Notes: generated by a model not told the origin, from the letters alone. Shown: positions 1 through 8,453, numbered from the stretch's first letter. The stretch is DNA of 18,872 nucleotides from an uncultured Treponema sp. (GCA_937891125.1 CALAEZ010000322.1:1-18872), one strand, 5' to 3'. A program made the numbers and translations.

Positions 1-1
1 C

Positions 2-739
2 AATGAGCCTCAACATCGATGGTGGGGATGTGAGATTTCATTTTCTCCAGCACTAGATGAGGCATTTAAAGTTGCTAACAACAAGCAATATGTTGAACTA
101 AAAAAGACACAGGAAAAAGAGTTTCAAGAAGATGATGAACTTCCGTCAGTTTGGGAACAGCTAAATAAAATTATAAAACCTACTATAGATGATATGTACA
201 AACAAAATGAAAATATAAGGGAAAGAATGAGATCTTCATCTATGGCAGAAAATGTTTTTTCATCAGCTTCGGAAGATACTATTGATAGCGTAGAAGAAAA
301 TAATACAGAAGATTCTATCTCTGAAAATATCAAGAACAATTCAGATCCTGCAGAATTGGTAGAAAAAACAAAGGGTGTGCTTGAAGAAAATAACGTCATT
401 GAAAATCCTACTGATGAAGATGCAAAACAGTGGCTAAAAATGAAACTTAAGTTCATTTATAAAGCACAAATTGGGCAATCAAATTTTTTCAGTATGGATT
501 TTTCTCTGGGAAATGTTACCGTTTACATAAACACGAACCACGAGTTTTATAAGTCCTATCTGAGCAAAGTTGTTTCTGACGCAAGCTTTAAAACCGCTTT
601 TGAGCTTTTACTTGCCTCGTATGCAAAATCTGTTGATGATTTAAGACATCAACAGAAAGAAAATGATAGGCTTCATAGCAAATGGCAATCTAAGTTGCTT
701 GATTATATTGACCGTTTGCAAAATCCTATTACGGAGTAA
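2..739 (+). CDS. GHKL-type ATPase, C-terminal part (5' end outside window)
   Basis: The frame is open from base 2 to the TAA at 737-739, so about 245 C-terminal residues are visible and the gene begins upstream of the window. The first visible residues (RWWGCEISF, then PALDEAFKVANNKQ) resemble the segment following the ATP-binding core in HATPase_c_3 (MutL/MORC/HSP90-like GHKL) proteins found in bacterial restriction-type operons. That recognition is from memory of the family. A highly charged linker follows, then a compact C-terminal domain containing SMDFSLGNVTVYINTNHEFY and a helical end. The catalytic Bergerat-fold motifs would lie outside the window, so ATPase activity cannot be judged here. 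The stop is 3 bases before the HKD nuclease gene, implying co-transcription and probably a shared function in DNA processing or defence. Base composition is AT-rich compared with most of the window, consistent with horizontal transfer. An internal ATG at 194 is open but is not a convincing start, because conserved-looking sequence precedes it. Confidence 0.7.
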   Translation, partial: NEPQHRWWGCEISFSPALDEAFKVANNKQYVELKKTQEKEFQEDDELPSVWEQLNKIIKPTIDDMYKQNENIRERMRSSSMAENVFSSASEDTIDSVEENNTEDSISENIKNNSDPAELVEKTKGVLEENNVIENPTDEDAKQWLKMKLKFIYKAQIGQSNFFSMDFSLGNVTVYINTNHEFYKSYLSKVVSDASFKTAFELLLASYAKSVDDLRHQQKENDRLHSKWQSKLLDYIDRLQNPITE

Positions 740-742
740 AAA

Positions 743-1666
743 ATGTCCCTTTTATGCTCTGATGAAATCTTGAATGCAATTTACTCTGAACTCCAATCCG
801 CGCAGAACTCCGTGCGGATTGCAAGTGCATATTGTAAAAAAAATGCTTTTGAAAAACTTGATTCTCATATCAGCAATTCTGTTTCAAAAAAGCAGCTTTT
901 GTTGAGGTTCCGCCTGGCAGACATTCTGCACGGAAGCACAGATTTTGAAGTCCTTGATTACTGCGCTCAAAACAAATGGCAAGTTTTTATCCGCTTTGAT
1001 TTGCACGCAAAGACTTACATCATCGACAATAAAAGAGGAATTGTCGGAAGTGCGAATATGACATCTTCTGGGCTGAACCTGAATGAAATTGGGAATTATG
1101 AGATGGCGACAATTGTTCCGCTTGAAAACAGCGACATCGCAAAGATAGACAGGCTTTTTGGCGAAGCTGTCTTAGTGACTCCTGCAATTTTTGAAAAGAT
1201 GAAAGCTGAATTGGCAAATTTAAAAGCAGATACCCAAAATGGAGAAAAGAAATCTTGGTCAGCAGAACTTTTGAATTTGTTTGCTCCAAAAGTTACAACG
1301 CTGTTTTCTCATGAATTGCCAGAGACAAAAGAACTTCCGTCTCAAAAAGGGGAACATATTCAGTTTTTGGATTTCATGTTCAATGGGGATTTCTCAGAGC
1401 TAAAAGAAAAATTCAGATGGAGCAATGCCTATCTGTGGCTTTTGCAGGTTCTCAAAAAGAATGACTGCTGTATGTACTTCGGAGCACTTTCCGCTGAACT
1501 TCACAGTGCACTTATTTCAGACCCAAAGCTGTACAGAAAAGATGTGAAAATATGGCTTTCGAACTTACTTAATTGGGTAGAAAAATTGAAAATGCCAGAA
1601 ATTAAAATCGATGTTCCAAAACATTCTCAAAGAATACAACTCGCATTTTACAACCCAAGCACCTGA
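743..1666 (+). CDS. Phospholipase-D-fold (HKD) family protein, probable nuclease
   Basis: This 307-residue protein has one complete HKD motif: His88, Lys90 and Asp95 (HAKTYIID), followed six residues later by GSANMTSSG (102-110) and Glu120. This is the PLD-superfamily active site used by nucleases and phosphodiesterases. Members with a single motif usually dimerise to complete the site. There is no signal peptide or membrane segment, so it should act in the cytoplasm, and in this context DNA is the likely substrate. The C-terminal half (about 150-307) is not a domain I recognise. The ATG at 743 has a good Shine-Dalgarno GGAG (733-736) inside the end of the ATPase gene, 3 bases after its stop, so the two are translationally linked. 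HKD nucleases occur next to GHKL ATPases in restriction-like operons, which supports a defence role by inference. The gene is AT-rich like its partner. Specificity is unknown. Confidence 0.75.
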   Translation: MSLLCSDEILNAIYSELQSAQNSVRIASAYCKKNAFEKLDSHISNSVSKKQLLLRFRLADILHGSTDFEVLDYCAQNKWQVFIRFDLHAKTYIIDNKRGIVGSANMTSSGLNLNEIGNYEMATIVPLENSDIAKIDRLFGEAVLVTPAIFEKMKAELANLKADTQNGEKKSWSAELLNLFAPKVTTLFSHELPETKELPSQKGEHIQFLDFMFNGDFSELKEKFRWSNAYLWLLQVLKKNDCCMYFGALSAELHSALISDPKLYRKDVKIWLSNLLNWVEKLKMPEIKIDVPKHSQRIQLAFYNPST

Positions 1667-1763
1667 GTTTTTTGAGCCTTTGCGTTCATTCAGAGGAACA
1701 TTTTGTAAAGCTTTCTCATGCTTCTTCATCAATTTAAGATAGCGGAAGAAACAACGCAGCGCA

Positions 1764-1787
1764 CGTACCCCATGCATGGTCTGTACG
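1764..1787. repeat. Interrupted dyad symmetry in convergent intergenic gap
   Basis: In the 150-base gap between the HKD nuclease gene and the convergent chemoreceptor gene, outer arms CGTAC/GTACG enclose an uninterrupted CCATG/CATGG palindrome. It has no T-run on either side, so it is not an obvious intrinsic terminator. It lies near the transition from AT-rich accessory sequence to more GC-rich core sequence and could be a protein-binding site or a relic of an integration boundary. Neither is shown. Nothing else is clear in the gap, apart from a minus-strand open frame discussed in the findings. Confidence 0.3.
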
Positions 1788-1816
1788 GACGCGCGCATAG
1801 GGTAGGCACGCGCATG

Positions 1817-3895
1817 TTATGCTTCAAACTGGTCGATTTCGTCGCCGATTGTTTTAACAGCGCCGCGCATTTTTGCCGACAGGTCGGAAAGCCGCTTTCC
1901 CGTGCGTCCGATTTCTTCCGCTCCGTCTGACATTTCCGTTACGCTGTCTTTGATAACACCTGTTGACGCCTGCAGGTTGTGAATCTCTTCAAGAATAAGA
2001 CGGTTTCCTTCTGCCATTTCGTGGCTTGCCGTGCGTACTTCGCTCGTGCTGTCATTCATCACTGTAAGCGAGTCTACAATCTGCTGGCTTCCTACCTGCT
2101 GCTCTTCCATTGCAGCCTTAATCTGGCGCACGAGCTGGTCGGTGTCCTGAATGCGCTGGCTGACATCCTTAAAGCTTTGTCCGCTAATCTTAGATGAGGT
2201 GACGACATTCTGAATGGTGTCGCGAATTTTTCCAAGCTCTGCGGTAATCTTCTTTGACTGTGCGGCGCTTGTTTCTGAAAGCTTACGGATTTCGTCTGCA
2301 ACCACGCTAAAGCCCTTTCCTGCTTCTCCTGCATGCGCCGCCTCGATTGCTGCGTTCATGGCAAGCAGATTGGTCTGGCTTGCAACGTTTTCAATCGCCT
2401 TGTTTGCGTCCTGCAGCGTGCGCGACTGCTCTGCGACAATGGCAATCTGGTCTTCTACCGTTTTTTGCTGCTCAACGCCTATTTCTGCATTTTGTGCAAG
2501 CTGCTCAAAGGTGTCTGCCATGCGTTCTACCGAATTGTTGACCGAAGAAATGTTTCCAATCATCTCTTCTACAGCGCTGCTTGCCTGCGTAACGCCTTGT
2601 GACTGATTTTCTATCATGTGCTCAAGGCTGTTAATGTTCTCTGCAATCTCGGCGACGGCGGCGCTCGTTTGCGAAACGGCGTTTGCCTGTCCGCTCATCT
2701 GGTCGCCGACGCTCGTGATGTTTACCAAAATCTGCTCAATCGAAGCTGAAACGTCTTGTACGCCTGACTGCAGGTCGTTTTCTACGCTCGTAAGATCTGC
2801 TCGTGAGCTTTTAATGCTCGAAACAATCGAGTGGAGCTTTCCGACAAACTTGTTAAAGCCGGCGACCAGGCTTCCGATTTCGTCATTTGTTGACACTTCT
2901 ATGCGGCGGGTCAAGTCTGCGTCTCCAGAGGCAATGTGGTTTACGACGCTATCCACGGTGCGGATTGGCTTAATGATGGGGCGAGCGATGACGCTTGCGG
3001 CAATGAGCGAAAGCACTAGTACAACCGCTACCAGCACCAGCGTTATAAGAATACTGCGGTTGATTGCCGCATACAGCTCTGACTGTGGCGCAACAGAAAC
3101 GAATACCCAGCTGGTTTCGTCTGAAACGCGCTTTGAAACGGCAACTAAGCCGCCCGCATTAAAAATCTGCGCCGTTTTTTGCGCTGCCGCACTCTTAAAG
3201 CCTGCGAGCACGCTGTAGTCCTTAAAAAAGTTTGCCTGTAAAAGCTTTTTTTCGTCGCTGTTTGTCAGGTAGTTCCCGTCTGCATCAAGCAGGAAGGAGG
3301 TGCCGCTTGCAGAAAGTTTTATGGGAGAAACAATGTCGGTAAGGTCTGAAAGCAGGATGTCGAGCGCAACAACGCCAGAAGCGCTTCCTGCAGTCTTTCC
3401 GTCAACACGGCGGGTAATGGTTGTTACTGGCGAGTGCGTTTCTGCGTCAATGTACGGCTCGGTAATCGTGGGAGTCGTGCTTACCATGCCTTTTGCATAC
3501 CATTCGCGGCTCTGCTTGTCGTAGTCAGTGCCAGGATCCCAACCGTCGTTTGAGTACATAATGCCGCCTGCGTTCATCGGTACGGTGTCTGCAAAATAGA
3601 GCGCATAGAGTGAGCGGTCGCCGGTAATGGCAGCGTCAAAGGCGTTTTCTGCTTCTGTTTTTTCAATGCCGTGAGAAGAGACGAACACTGCCATGTCGTT
3701 TACGATGGTCGTCGGCTTAAGCAGAAATGAGCTAATGCTTGCACAGGCGCTGTTTGCCTGGGCGACCGCTTTTTCAGTCAAATCTGCCTTGAGAGAACGA
3801 ACCTGTGCGGTGATGACCGGTACTGCAATGAGGGCACTTGCGAGAACAACGGTACCCACGTTAGAAAGTATAATCTTGTGTTTGATACTAAACAT
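1817..3895 (-). CDS. Methyl-accepting chemotaxis protein with dCache domain, predicted amino-acid receptor
   Basis: This 692-residue protein is a transmembrane chemoreceptor that signals to CheA/CheW. Order: TM1 about 9-31; periplasmic double-Cache domain about 35-278; TM2 281-303; HAMP about 304-357; then a long coiled-coil signalling domain whose tip is around 504-530 (NLLAMNAAIEAAHAGEAGKG). The Cache region carries Tyr125, Arg130, Trp132, Tyr148, Asp150 and Asp179. These match the dCache amino-acid-binding pattern known from Pseudomonas PctA (Tyr121, Arg126, Trp128, Tyr144, Asp146, Asp173, from memory), with identical spacing for the first five. An amino acid is therefore the likely ligand. 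There is no C-terminal CheR-binding pentapeptide; the protein ends DQFEA. The start at 3895 was chosen because it is the first ATG and directly precedes TM1. An upstream GTG extension would add non-conserved sequence. There is no Shine-Dalgarno; an extended -10 ends 6 bases before the ATG. It is divergent from the endonuclease gene. Confidence 0.93.
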   Translation of the reverse strand: MFSIKHKIILSNVGTVVLASALIAVPVITAQVRSLKADLTEKAVAQANSACASISSFLLKPTTIVNDMAVFVSSHGIEKTEAENAFDAAITGDRSLYALYFADTVPMNAGGIMYSNDGWDPGTDYDKQSREWYAKGMVSTTPTITEPYIDAETHSPVTTITRRVDGKTAGSASGVVALDILLSDLTDIVSPIKLSASGTSFLLDADGNYLTNSDEKKLLQANFFKDYSVLAGFKSAAAQKTAQIFNAGGLVAVSKRVSDETSWVFVSVAPQSELYAAINRSILITLVLVAVVLVLSLIAASVIARPIIKPIRTVDSVVNHIASGDADLTRRIEVSTNDEIGSLVAGFNKFVGKLHSIVSSIKSSRADLTSVENDLQSGVQDVSASIEQILVNITSVGDQMSGQANAVSQTSAAVAEIAENINSLEHMIENQSQGVTQASSAVEEMIGNISSVNNSVERMADTFEQLAQNAEIGVEQQKTVEDQIAIVAEQSRTLQDANKAIENVASQTNLLAMNAAIEAAHAGEAGKGFSVVADEIRKLSETSAAQSKKITAELGKIRDTIQNVVTSSKISGQSFKDVSQRIQDTDQLVRQIKAAMEEQQVGSQQIVDSLTVMNDSTSEVRTASHEMAEGNRLILEEIHNLQASTGVIKDSVTEMSDGAEEIGRTGKRLSDLSAKMRGAVKTIGDEIDQFEA

Positions 3896-3901
3896 GCCTG
3901 C

Positions 3902-3910
3902 AGTATAGCA
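3902..3910 (-). promoter_or_regulatory. Extended -10 promoter of the chemoreceptor gene, probably leaderless
   Basis: On the minus strand the sequence reads TGC-TATACT-gcaggc-ATG, with the -10 hexamer at 3907-3902. Six bases separate it from the ATG, so the usual start point, about 7 bases after the -10, falls on the A of the ATG. The -35 region is poor (TACACG at 17-base spacing), as is common with a TGn extension. No ribosome-binding site could be transcribed. Confidence 0.6.
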
Positions 3911-4043
3911 CTGTTTACGGCTACCGTGTAGAGCGAGCAGCCGGCTTTGGTGCACGCGGTCGGTGGGGGCATGGTTGGTGCGCAGTTACGGGGAGCCGCG
4001 TGTCACGGTGCGACAGGCGCCACTGTATTCTTGCGGCAAGGTG

Positions 4044-4052
4044 TGCTATAGT
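4044..4052 (+). promoter_or_regulatory. Extended -10 promoter of the endonuclease gene, probably leaderless
   Basis: The sequence reads TGC-TATAGT-ccttct-ATG, with the -10 hexamer at 4047-4052 and the ATG at 4059. The geometry is identical to that of the divergent chemoreceptor promoter. The -35 is weak (TGTATT at 17 bases). There is no Shine-Dalgarno sequence before the ATG. Confidence 0.6.
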
Positions 4053-4058
4053 CCTTCT

Positions 4059-5132
4059 ATGGCAAGAAAAAAAACGAATGCTTCACCGCGACACACCCAT
4101 ACGGCTGACCGCGTCTGTACGGCGCTGACCGTCTGCATGGTTTTACTTATTGTGCTTGCAGCGGCGTATTATGCTTATACCAACAGCGCAGCATTAAAAG
4201 CACGCTTTGCGGCCGTTACGGCGCCAGAGTCGTTTTTAGCTGCGGCGCGGTCAGAATTAGAAGATACGGCTATAGAAGACTGTGCTGCAACCGATGAGCG
4301 AGTCGTGGGTGGCGCGCACGCAAATGGTGGCGCAGGTTTTTCAGCTGATGCTTCCGCTGTCTCTGCACCGGTGCCAGAGGAATCTGGCGGCGTGGTGCTT
4401 GTCACGCTGCCGGCAGGGCTTGAAGAGCCCGTGTGTGCTGCCCGCCAGGGAGATGCAGATCACGAAATCCGCCGCTTTAGCGACTATGCGCTTTGCTACC
4501 GCGAAAGCTACGAGCTTGCAGAATGGAGCGCCTACTGCTTAGAGCGCGCTGAGCTTACTAAGCAGGCTACGCGCAGCAATGATTTTCGTCCCGACCCGGT
4601 TATTTCTACCGGCAGCGCCGCGCTTGCTGACTACAAGGGAAGCGGCTATGACCGCGGACATTTGGCGCCCGCTGCTGATTTTGCCTACAGCCAGCAGGCA
4701 ATGAGCGAAACTTTTTTTATGAGCAATATGACACCGCAGGCGCCTGCGTTTAATCGGGATATTTGGCAAAAGCTTGAATCTCAGGTTCGTGTGTGGGCGC
4801 AGAAGTACGGCAGGGCGTATGTGGCGACCGGCCCCGTCTTGTCATCGCCGGCAAGTGCGTACGAGACGATTGGCAAAAACGCTGTCGCCGTGCCGCGCGC
4901 ATTTTATAAGGTGGTGCTTGTTCCGCTCTATGCCGATGCGGACGACAAGGCGACGCCAGAAACGGCAAGTGATGTTGCCTGCTTTGCCTTTATCATTCCG
5001 AATCAGAAATGCGAAGCGCCCTTTTACGACTACGCCGTCACGGTAGACGAGGTAGAAGCGCGCACGGGACTCGACTTTTTTTCGCTCCTCGACGACAGCA
5101 TAGAAGAGCGCATAGAATCCGAGCTTGAATAG
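4059..5132 (+). CDS. Membrane-anchored DNA/RNA non-specific endonuclease (NUC1 family)
   Basis: This 357-residue protein cleaves single- or double-stranded nucleic acid using one Mg2+ ion, judged by family. A basic N-terminus is followed by one hydrophobic segment (about 20-40), acting as a signal anchor or uncleaved signal sequence, so the enzyme should face the periplasm or exterior. An Ala/Ser/Glu-rich linker (about 50-115) leads to the nuclease domain (about 135-350). The signature DRGH is at 198-201 with catalytic His201. The metal ligand Asn232 and Glu240 have the Asn-x(8)-Glu spacing of Serratia nuclease (Asn119/Glu127), with Trp236 between. The ATG at 4059 was preferred because the only longer start is a GTG, and the basic N-terminus plus anchor begins here. 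Likely roles are nutrient scavenging of nucleic acid or degradation of extracellular DNA (inference). Its end is convergent with the glycoside hydrolase gene, with an 87-base gap lacking a clear terminator. Confidence 0.88.
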   Translation: MARKKTNASPRHTHTADRVCTALTVCMVLLIVLAAAYYAYTNSAALKARFAAVTAPESFLAAARSELEDTAIEDCAATDERVVGGAHANGGAGFSADASAVSAPVPEESGGVVLVTLPAGLEEPVCAARQGDADHEIRRFSDYALCYRESYELAEWSAYCLERAELTKQATRSNDFRPDPVISTGSAALADYKGSGYDRGHLAPAADFAYSQQAMSETFFMSNMTPQAPAFNRDIWQKLESQVRVWAQKYGRAYVATGPVLSSPASAYETIGKNAVAVPRAFYKVVLVPLYADADDKATPETASDVACFAFIIPNQKCEAPFYDYAVTVDEVEARTGLDFFSLLDDSIEERIESELE

Positions 5133-5219
5133 GGGGAGCAGTGCGCCTCCGCTTAGTGCCGCAGGCTCCTGCGCATTGCCGCCAGCTACAGTGCTGTCGG
5201 CTTTCGCTGCGCCCTGTGC

Positions 5220-8200
5220 TTACGCGCGGCTATCCACCGATTCTAACTCGATCGGCGCGGTAATGCCGAAGTCTTTGAGCAGGTAGCTGTCGCTCCAATT
5301 GTCGCCGGTGGTGCGGTAAGAATCGGGACCGAACCAGACATAGTTTGAGTGAGCGTTATGGAGCGTGCCGAATCCGTTAAAGCGGTTTCCGATGACGGTG
5401 AGTGTAAGCGTATGCGTACCGGCTTCCAAAGCGCCCAGCTGCAACCGGTGCGGCGCAAGGTAGATGCTGCCTTTTTCCGCGCCGTCTACCGCGACATGCA
5501 CGATAGTCGCCGCAAGGTGCGGAATATGCACGCTGTAGCGACCGGCGGCAGAGAGCGTAAACGGCATCTCCAGCGTAACGGCGCCGGTGTAAAACGGCAG
5601 CCCCTGCGTAGTGAGCGAGCCGAGGTAGAGCGTCTTTCGCCGTGCGCTTACGCTTGCATGAGCGCCGGCAATCGTCACGTCAAAATCGCCGAGCAGGTAG
5701 AGATTTTCCAGATTCATTTTCTGATGAAAGCGGCAAGAGAGCGTAAGTACATTGGTGCCTTTTTTGAGCGGCAGAAGCGGCACGACGCGAATTGCCTCGT
5801 CAACATAATAGTCCGTCGCCGTCGTTTTTTGCGCCGCGGGCACCGCTTTCCCATTCAGCTGGATGCGATACAGCTCCGGTCGTTCTATGCCGAGCCGCAC
5901 CGGTACTTCGCAGCTGCTTTCAAACTCGTATTGAAGCACAAGGTCATGCTCGCGCCCCCGTTCCATGGCATACGGCTGCTGCATATTGTCTTGCCGCGGC
6001 GGAAGCGAAAGCCGACTTCGGATGCAGTTGTCGAGCCGGAGAATTTCCATGCGTTCGGAAAGAGGCGCGCCGTCAAGCGCATAGCGGGCGTAGTCCAACA
6101 GCAGGACGTTCGGCTCGCTACAATCCCATGCGCTGATTGTTTCAAGGCGGCAAAGCGGAGTATAGCAGTCCTGCTCACCGGCGGCGGGCTTTGCCGCTGT
6201 AGCAGCAGGAATTGCCGCGTCGCCTGCGGTCGGCTCAAGTTTTACTAGCAGACTGTCTTCGGCATAGCAGTGCCAGTCAAAGCTGGTAGTGTTGGTGTCG
6301 TGCTGCACCTGCACCGCATAGATTTCGTCGCGCAGGGTGTCGAATACGATTGCGGTGTAGGTACCGCGCACGCGCACCGTGTAGCGTTCCAGATGTGAAA
6401 TGCCGTCTTTCACCCGCCACGCATGACAGATAAACAGCCAGCGGGAACCGTCCGACGCATCGGTGCGGATTTGGTACAAAAGCGACGAAGCGCGCGCGCC
6501 GCTTTCGGCGCTGTAGACGGCAACATCGCGCACCGATTCCACCAGCGGAAGCAACGCCGAAAGCCGTTCCGGTACGCAGGCGCATTGTGAAGCAAATGTC
6601 GCGCAGTCGGCGGAGGGAAGCGCATCGACAAGCGCGGGCGGCTCCCCATAGAACACTACCGTGCCGCCACGTGCACGGAACGCTTTGAGCGCCGAAAGCG
6701 TCGTGCTCCGAATGGTACGCATGGCTGGCACAACGACGACACGGTAGGAAGCCGCGCCGACCGCAAATCGCGGGAATTCGTCGGTAGCTGCGGCGGCGGG
6801 GCGGGCGTTTTTGGCGGTGGCGCACAGTTCTGGAAGCAACGATTCGGCAACAAGGTCAAAATCGAGCAGCGCAGCAAGCAGTCCGTTCACAAAAGCGGTA
6901 AAGGCGCTGTCATATTCGCGGCGGGCGGCGGCAGTTTCCGCTTCGGCGCCGTTTATCAGCCAGCAGCTTTCTACCGGATGTATCACGCAGATAGACACAT
7001 CGCGGCGACCGTGCTGTAGGCAGGCGGCAAGACGGCTAAAATGCTGCTCGATGAGCCGATAGTCTTTGTACCAGGGTGATTGCGAGAAAATGGACGCTGG
7101 CCAGTCGCGTTTTGCTTCGCCTTCAAGCGACATGTGCGCAAGGTGCGGCACGCGCACGGTAATACCAAGCGCCGCCTGCCAATCACCCTGTAGCTTGTAG
7201 GTCTTGAAGTCGCAGTTCCAGTGCGTGGCGCCGTACAACTCGCTTACGGCGCCGCGTTTATCGTACTGGGTGCTGACGCTTACCACCTGTTTTGCGGCAA
7301 GAAAAGAGCGGTCGTCTATCAGAACGTCGATGCCGGGAATGTCCATGCGGCGGTAGCAGCGCATACAGTCGCCCAGAAAATCGGTCTGCGCAATAAGCGT
7401 TTCCTCGCCGAGTACATGCCCCGTGCACACAATGCCGTTCTTATGGCACCAGTCGGCAATCCTATCCATATAGTTGCTTACAAAGCTTTCTGAAAGCGCG
7501 TCATAATACTGCCAGCGCCGCTGTGCGCCTTCGCTACCGGTGGTTTCCCACACAAAGTACGGAGCCGCGTCGAGCGCGTTCATGACATACTGCTTTTGGA
7601 AACGCTCTGCAAAATACGGCGAATACGGCACCGCAAAATCTTCATGCGTACCTGCGCTTTTTATGCGATACGCGCCTTGCAAACGCGGGTACATGCGTGG
7701 CTCATCGGTGAAGATGGCGCTTGCGCTTGTGCCAAACGCTGCGCCCAATGCCGTTTTGTAGCGTTCATGCGTGATTGCAAGAAAAGCGTCTGTCGCTACC
7801 GGACTAAGCGTGTCGATGTAGCTGTTTCCGTGGAACCATGGCTCTTTCGGAAGATGCGCGACATAGGCAAAGCGGACGCGCCGCGTCGTGTGCGGCTGCG
7901 CCGTGTGGGCGCTTGCGGCGGCACGGGAAAGCGCCTGCGCGATTTCTTCAGCGCCCGAAAGCCGTGTATGGCTCACGAGCGTCGTTCCCGAAAACTCAAG
8001 CTCATAGGCGGCGGCAAAGTAGCCAGCAGGAAGCGCACCCGCATCGGCACGAGCAGCATAGGTGTCCGCGTCCGCAACGTAGTCGGGAAGCAAAAAATCG
8101 CTTACAGAGCGGTAGTCGGCTCGCTGGGGATACGATTCGGTAAAGAGCAGAAACACGCCCATCGTGCGCCAGTTCTGCGTAACAAGCCCGTCGGCAGCGC

Positions 8201-8453
8201 CGGAAGGAAAGCGGTCGTCATCATACAGCCAGCAGCGCAAGCCTTTTTGTGCGCACGCATTCACCGCATACGTTACAAGCGACAAAAAACGCTCGCCGAG
8301 ATACGGTATCGAAAGCCCCGTGCGCGGGTGAATACAGACGCCCGCAAAGCCCATGTTGGCAAACACGGCAAGCTGCTTGTCAATAAGCTTCTCGGTAACC
8401 TCGCAGTTCCAAGACCAAAACGGAATACTGTTTTTCTCCGCTGGCATCGCCAT
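5220..8453 (-). CDS. GH106-like glycoside hydrolase (alpha-L-rhamnosidase-related), cytoplasmic
   Basis: This large 1077-residue protein resembles the GH106/alpha-L-rhamnosidase-like family. It opens with PFWSWN (11-16), then HPRTGL (42-47) and YDDDRFPSG (77-85), motifs of the N-terminal barrel. Conserved acidic motifs follow: FTDEP (248-252, Glu251), GHVLGEE (345-351) and SELYGATHW (404-412, Glu405), candidates for the catalytic pair. Beta-rich jelly-roll-like domains make up the C-terminal third. The substrate is unproven; rhamnosides or other deoxyhexosides are inferred from family only. There is no signal peptide, so it should act on imported oligosaccharides in the cytoplasm. The ATG at 8453 has a Shine-Dalgarno GAGGA 5 bases upstream. 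The longer GTG form (8465) would start within that site, and a third in-frame ATG lies at 8447. The gene is 60 bases downstream of the second ABC exporter gene on the same strand, so it may be read from that operon. A TATAGT hexamer (8471-8466) could give its own promoter. Confidence 0.75.
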   Translation of the reverse strand: MAMPAEKNSIPFWSWNCEVTEKLIDKQLAVFANMGFAGVCIHPRTGLSIPYLGERFLSLVTYAVNACAQKGLRCWLYDDDRFPSGAADGLVTQNWRTMGVFLLFTESYPQRADYRSVSDFLLPDYVADADTYAARADAGALPAGYFAAAYELEFSGTTLVSHTRLSGAEEIAQALSRAAASAHTAQPHTTRRVRFAYVAHLPKEPWFHGNSYIDTLSPVATDAFLAITHERYKTALGAAFGTSASAIFTDEPRMYPRLQGAYRIKSAGTHEDFAVPYSPYFAERFQKQYVMNALDAAPYFVWETTGSEGAQRRWQYYDALSESFVSNYMDRIADWCHKNGIVCTGHVLGEETLIAQTDFLGDCMRCYRRMDIPGIDVLIDDRSFLAAKQVVSVSTQYDKRGAVSELYGATHWNCDFKTYKLQGDWQAALGITVRVPHLAHMSLEGEAKRDWPASIFSQSPWYKDYRLIEQHFSRLAACLQHGRRDVSICVIHPVESCWLINGAEAETAAARREYDSAFTAFVNGLLAALLDFDLVAESLLPELCATAKNARPAAAATDEFPRFAVGAASYRVVVVPAMRTIRSTTLSALKAFRARGGTVVFYGEPPALVDALPSADCATFASQCACVPERLSALLPLVESVRDVAVYSAESGARASSLLYQIRTDASDGSRWLFICHAWRVKDGISHLERYTVRVRGTYTAIVFDTLRDEIYAVQVQHDTNTTSFDWHCYAEDSLLVKLEPTAGDAAIPAATAAKPAAGEQDCYTPLCRLETISAWDCSEPNVLLLDYARYALDGAPLSERMEILRLDNCIRSRLSLPPRQDNMQQPYAMERGREHDLVLQYEFESSCEVPVRLGIERPELYRIQLNGKAVPAAQKTTATDYYVDEAIRVVPLLPLKKGTNVLTLSCRFHQKMNLENLYLLGDFDVTIAGAHASVSARRKTLYLGSLTTQGLPFYTGAVTLEMPFTLSAAGRYSVHIPHLAATIVHVAVDGAEKGSIYLAPHRLQLGALEAGTHTLTLTVIGNRFNGFGTLHNAHSNYVWFGPDSYRTTGDNWSDSYLLKDFGITAPIELESVDSRA

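Noticed and set aside
124..456. Ser/Phe-rich minus-strand frame opposite the ATPase fragment
   Set aside because: It mirrors the acidic, Glu/Asn-rich linker of the plus-strand protein, as expected for antisense of GAA/GAT codons.
2616..3218. A 200-codon plus-strand open frame opposite the chemoreceptor
   Set aside because: It is antisense to conserved HAMP and signalling-domain sequence, with shadow composition (Ser, Thr, Ala, Met) and no ribosome-binding site.
5133..5219. Palindrome CGCAGG-CT-CCTGCG (5160-5173) as a terminator for the convergent genes
   Set aside because: There is no T-run on either side and the loop geometry is poor. I cannot support termination here.
5349..6248. A 299-codon plus-strand open frame
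   Set aside because: It is antisense to the C-terminal part of the glycosidase, with Arg/Ala-rich shadow composition and no family resemblance.
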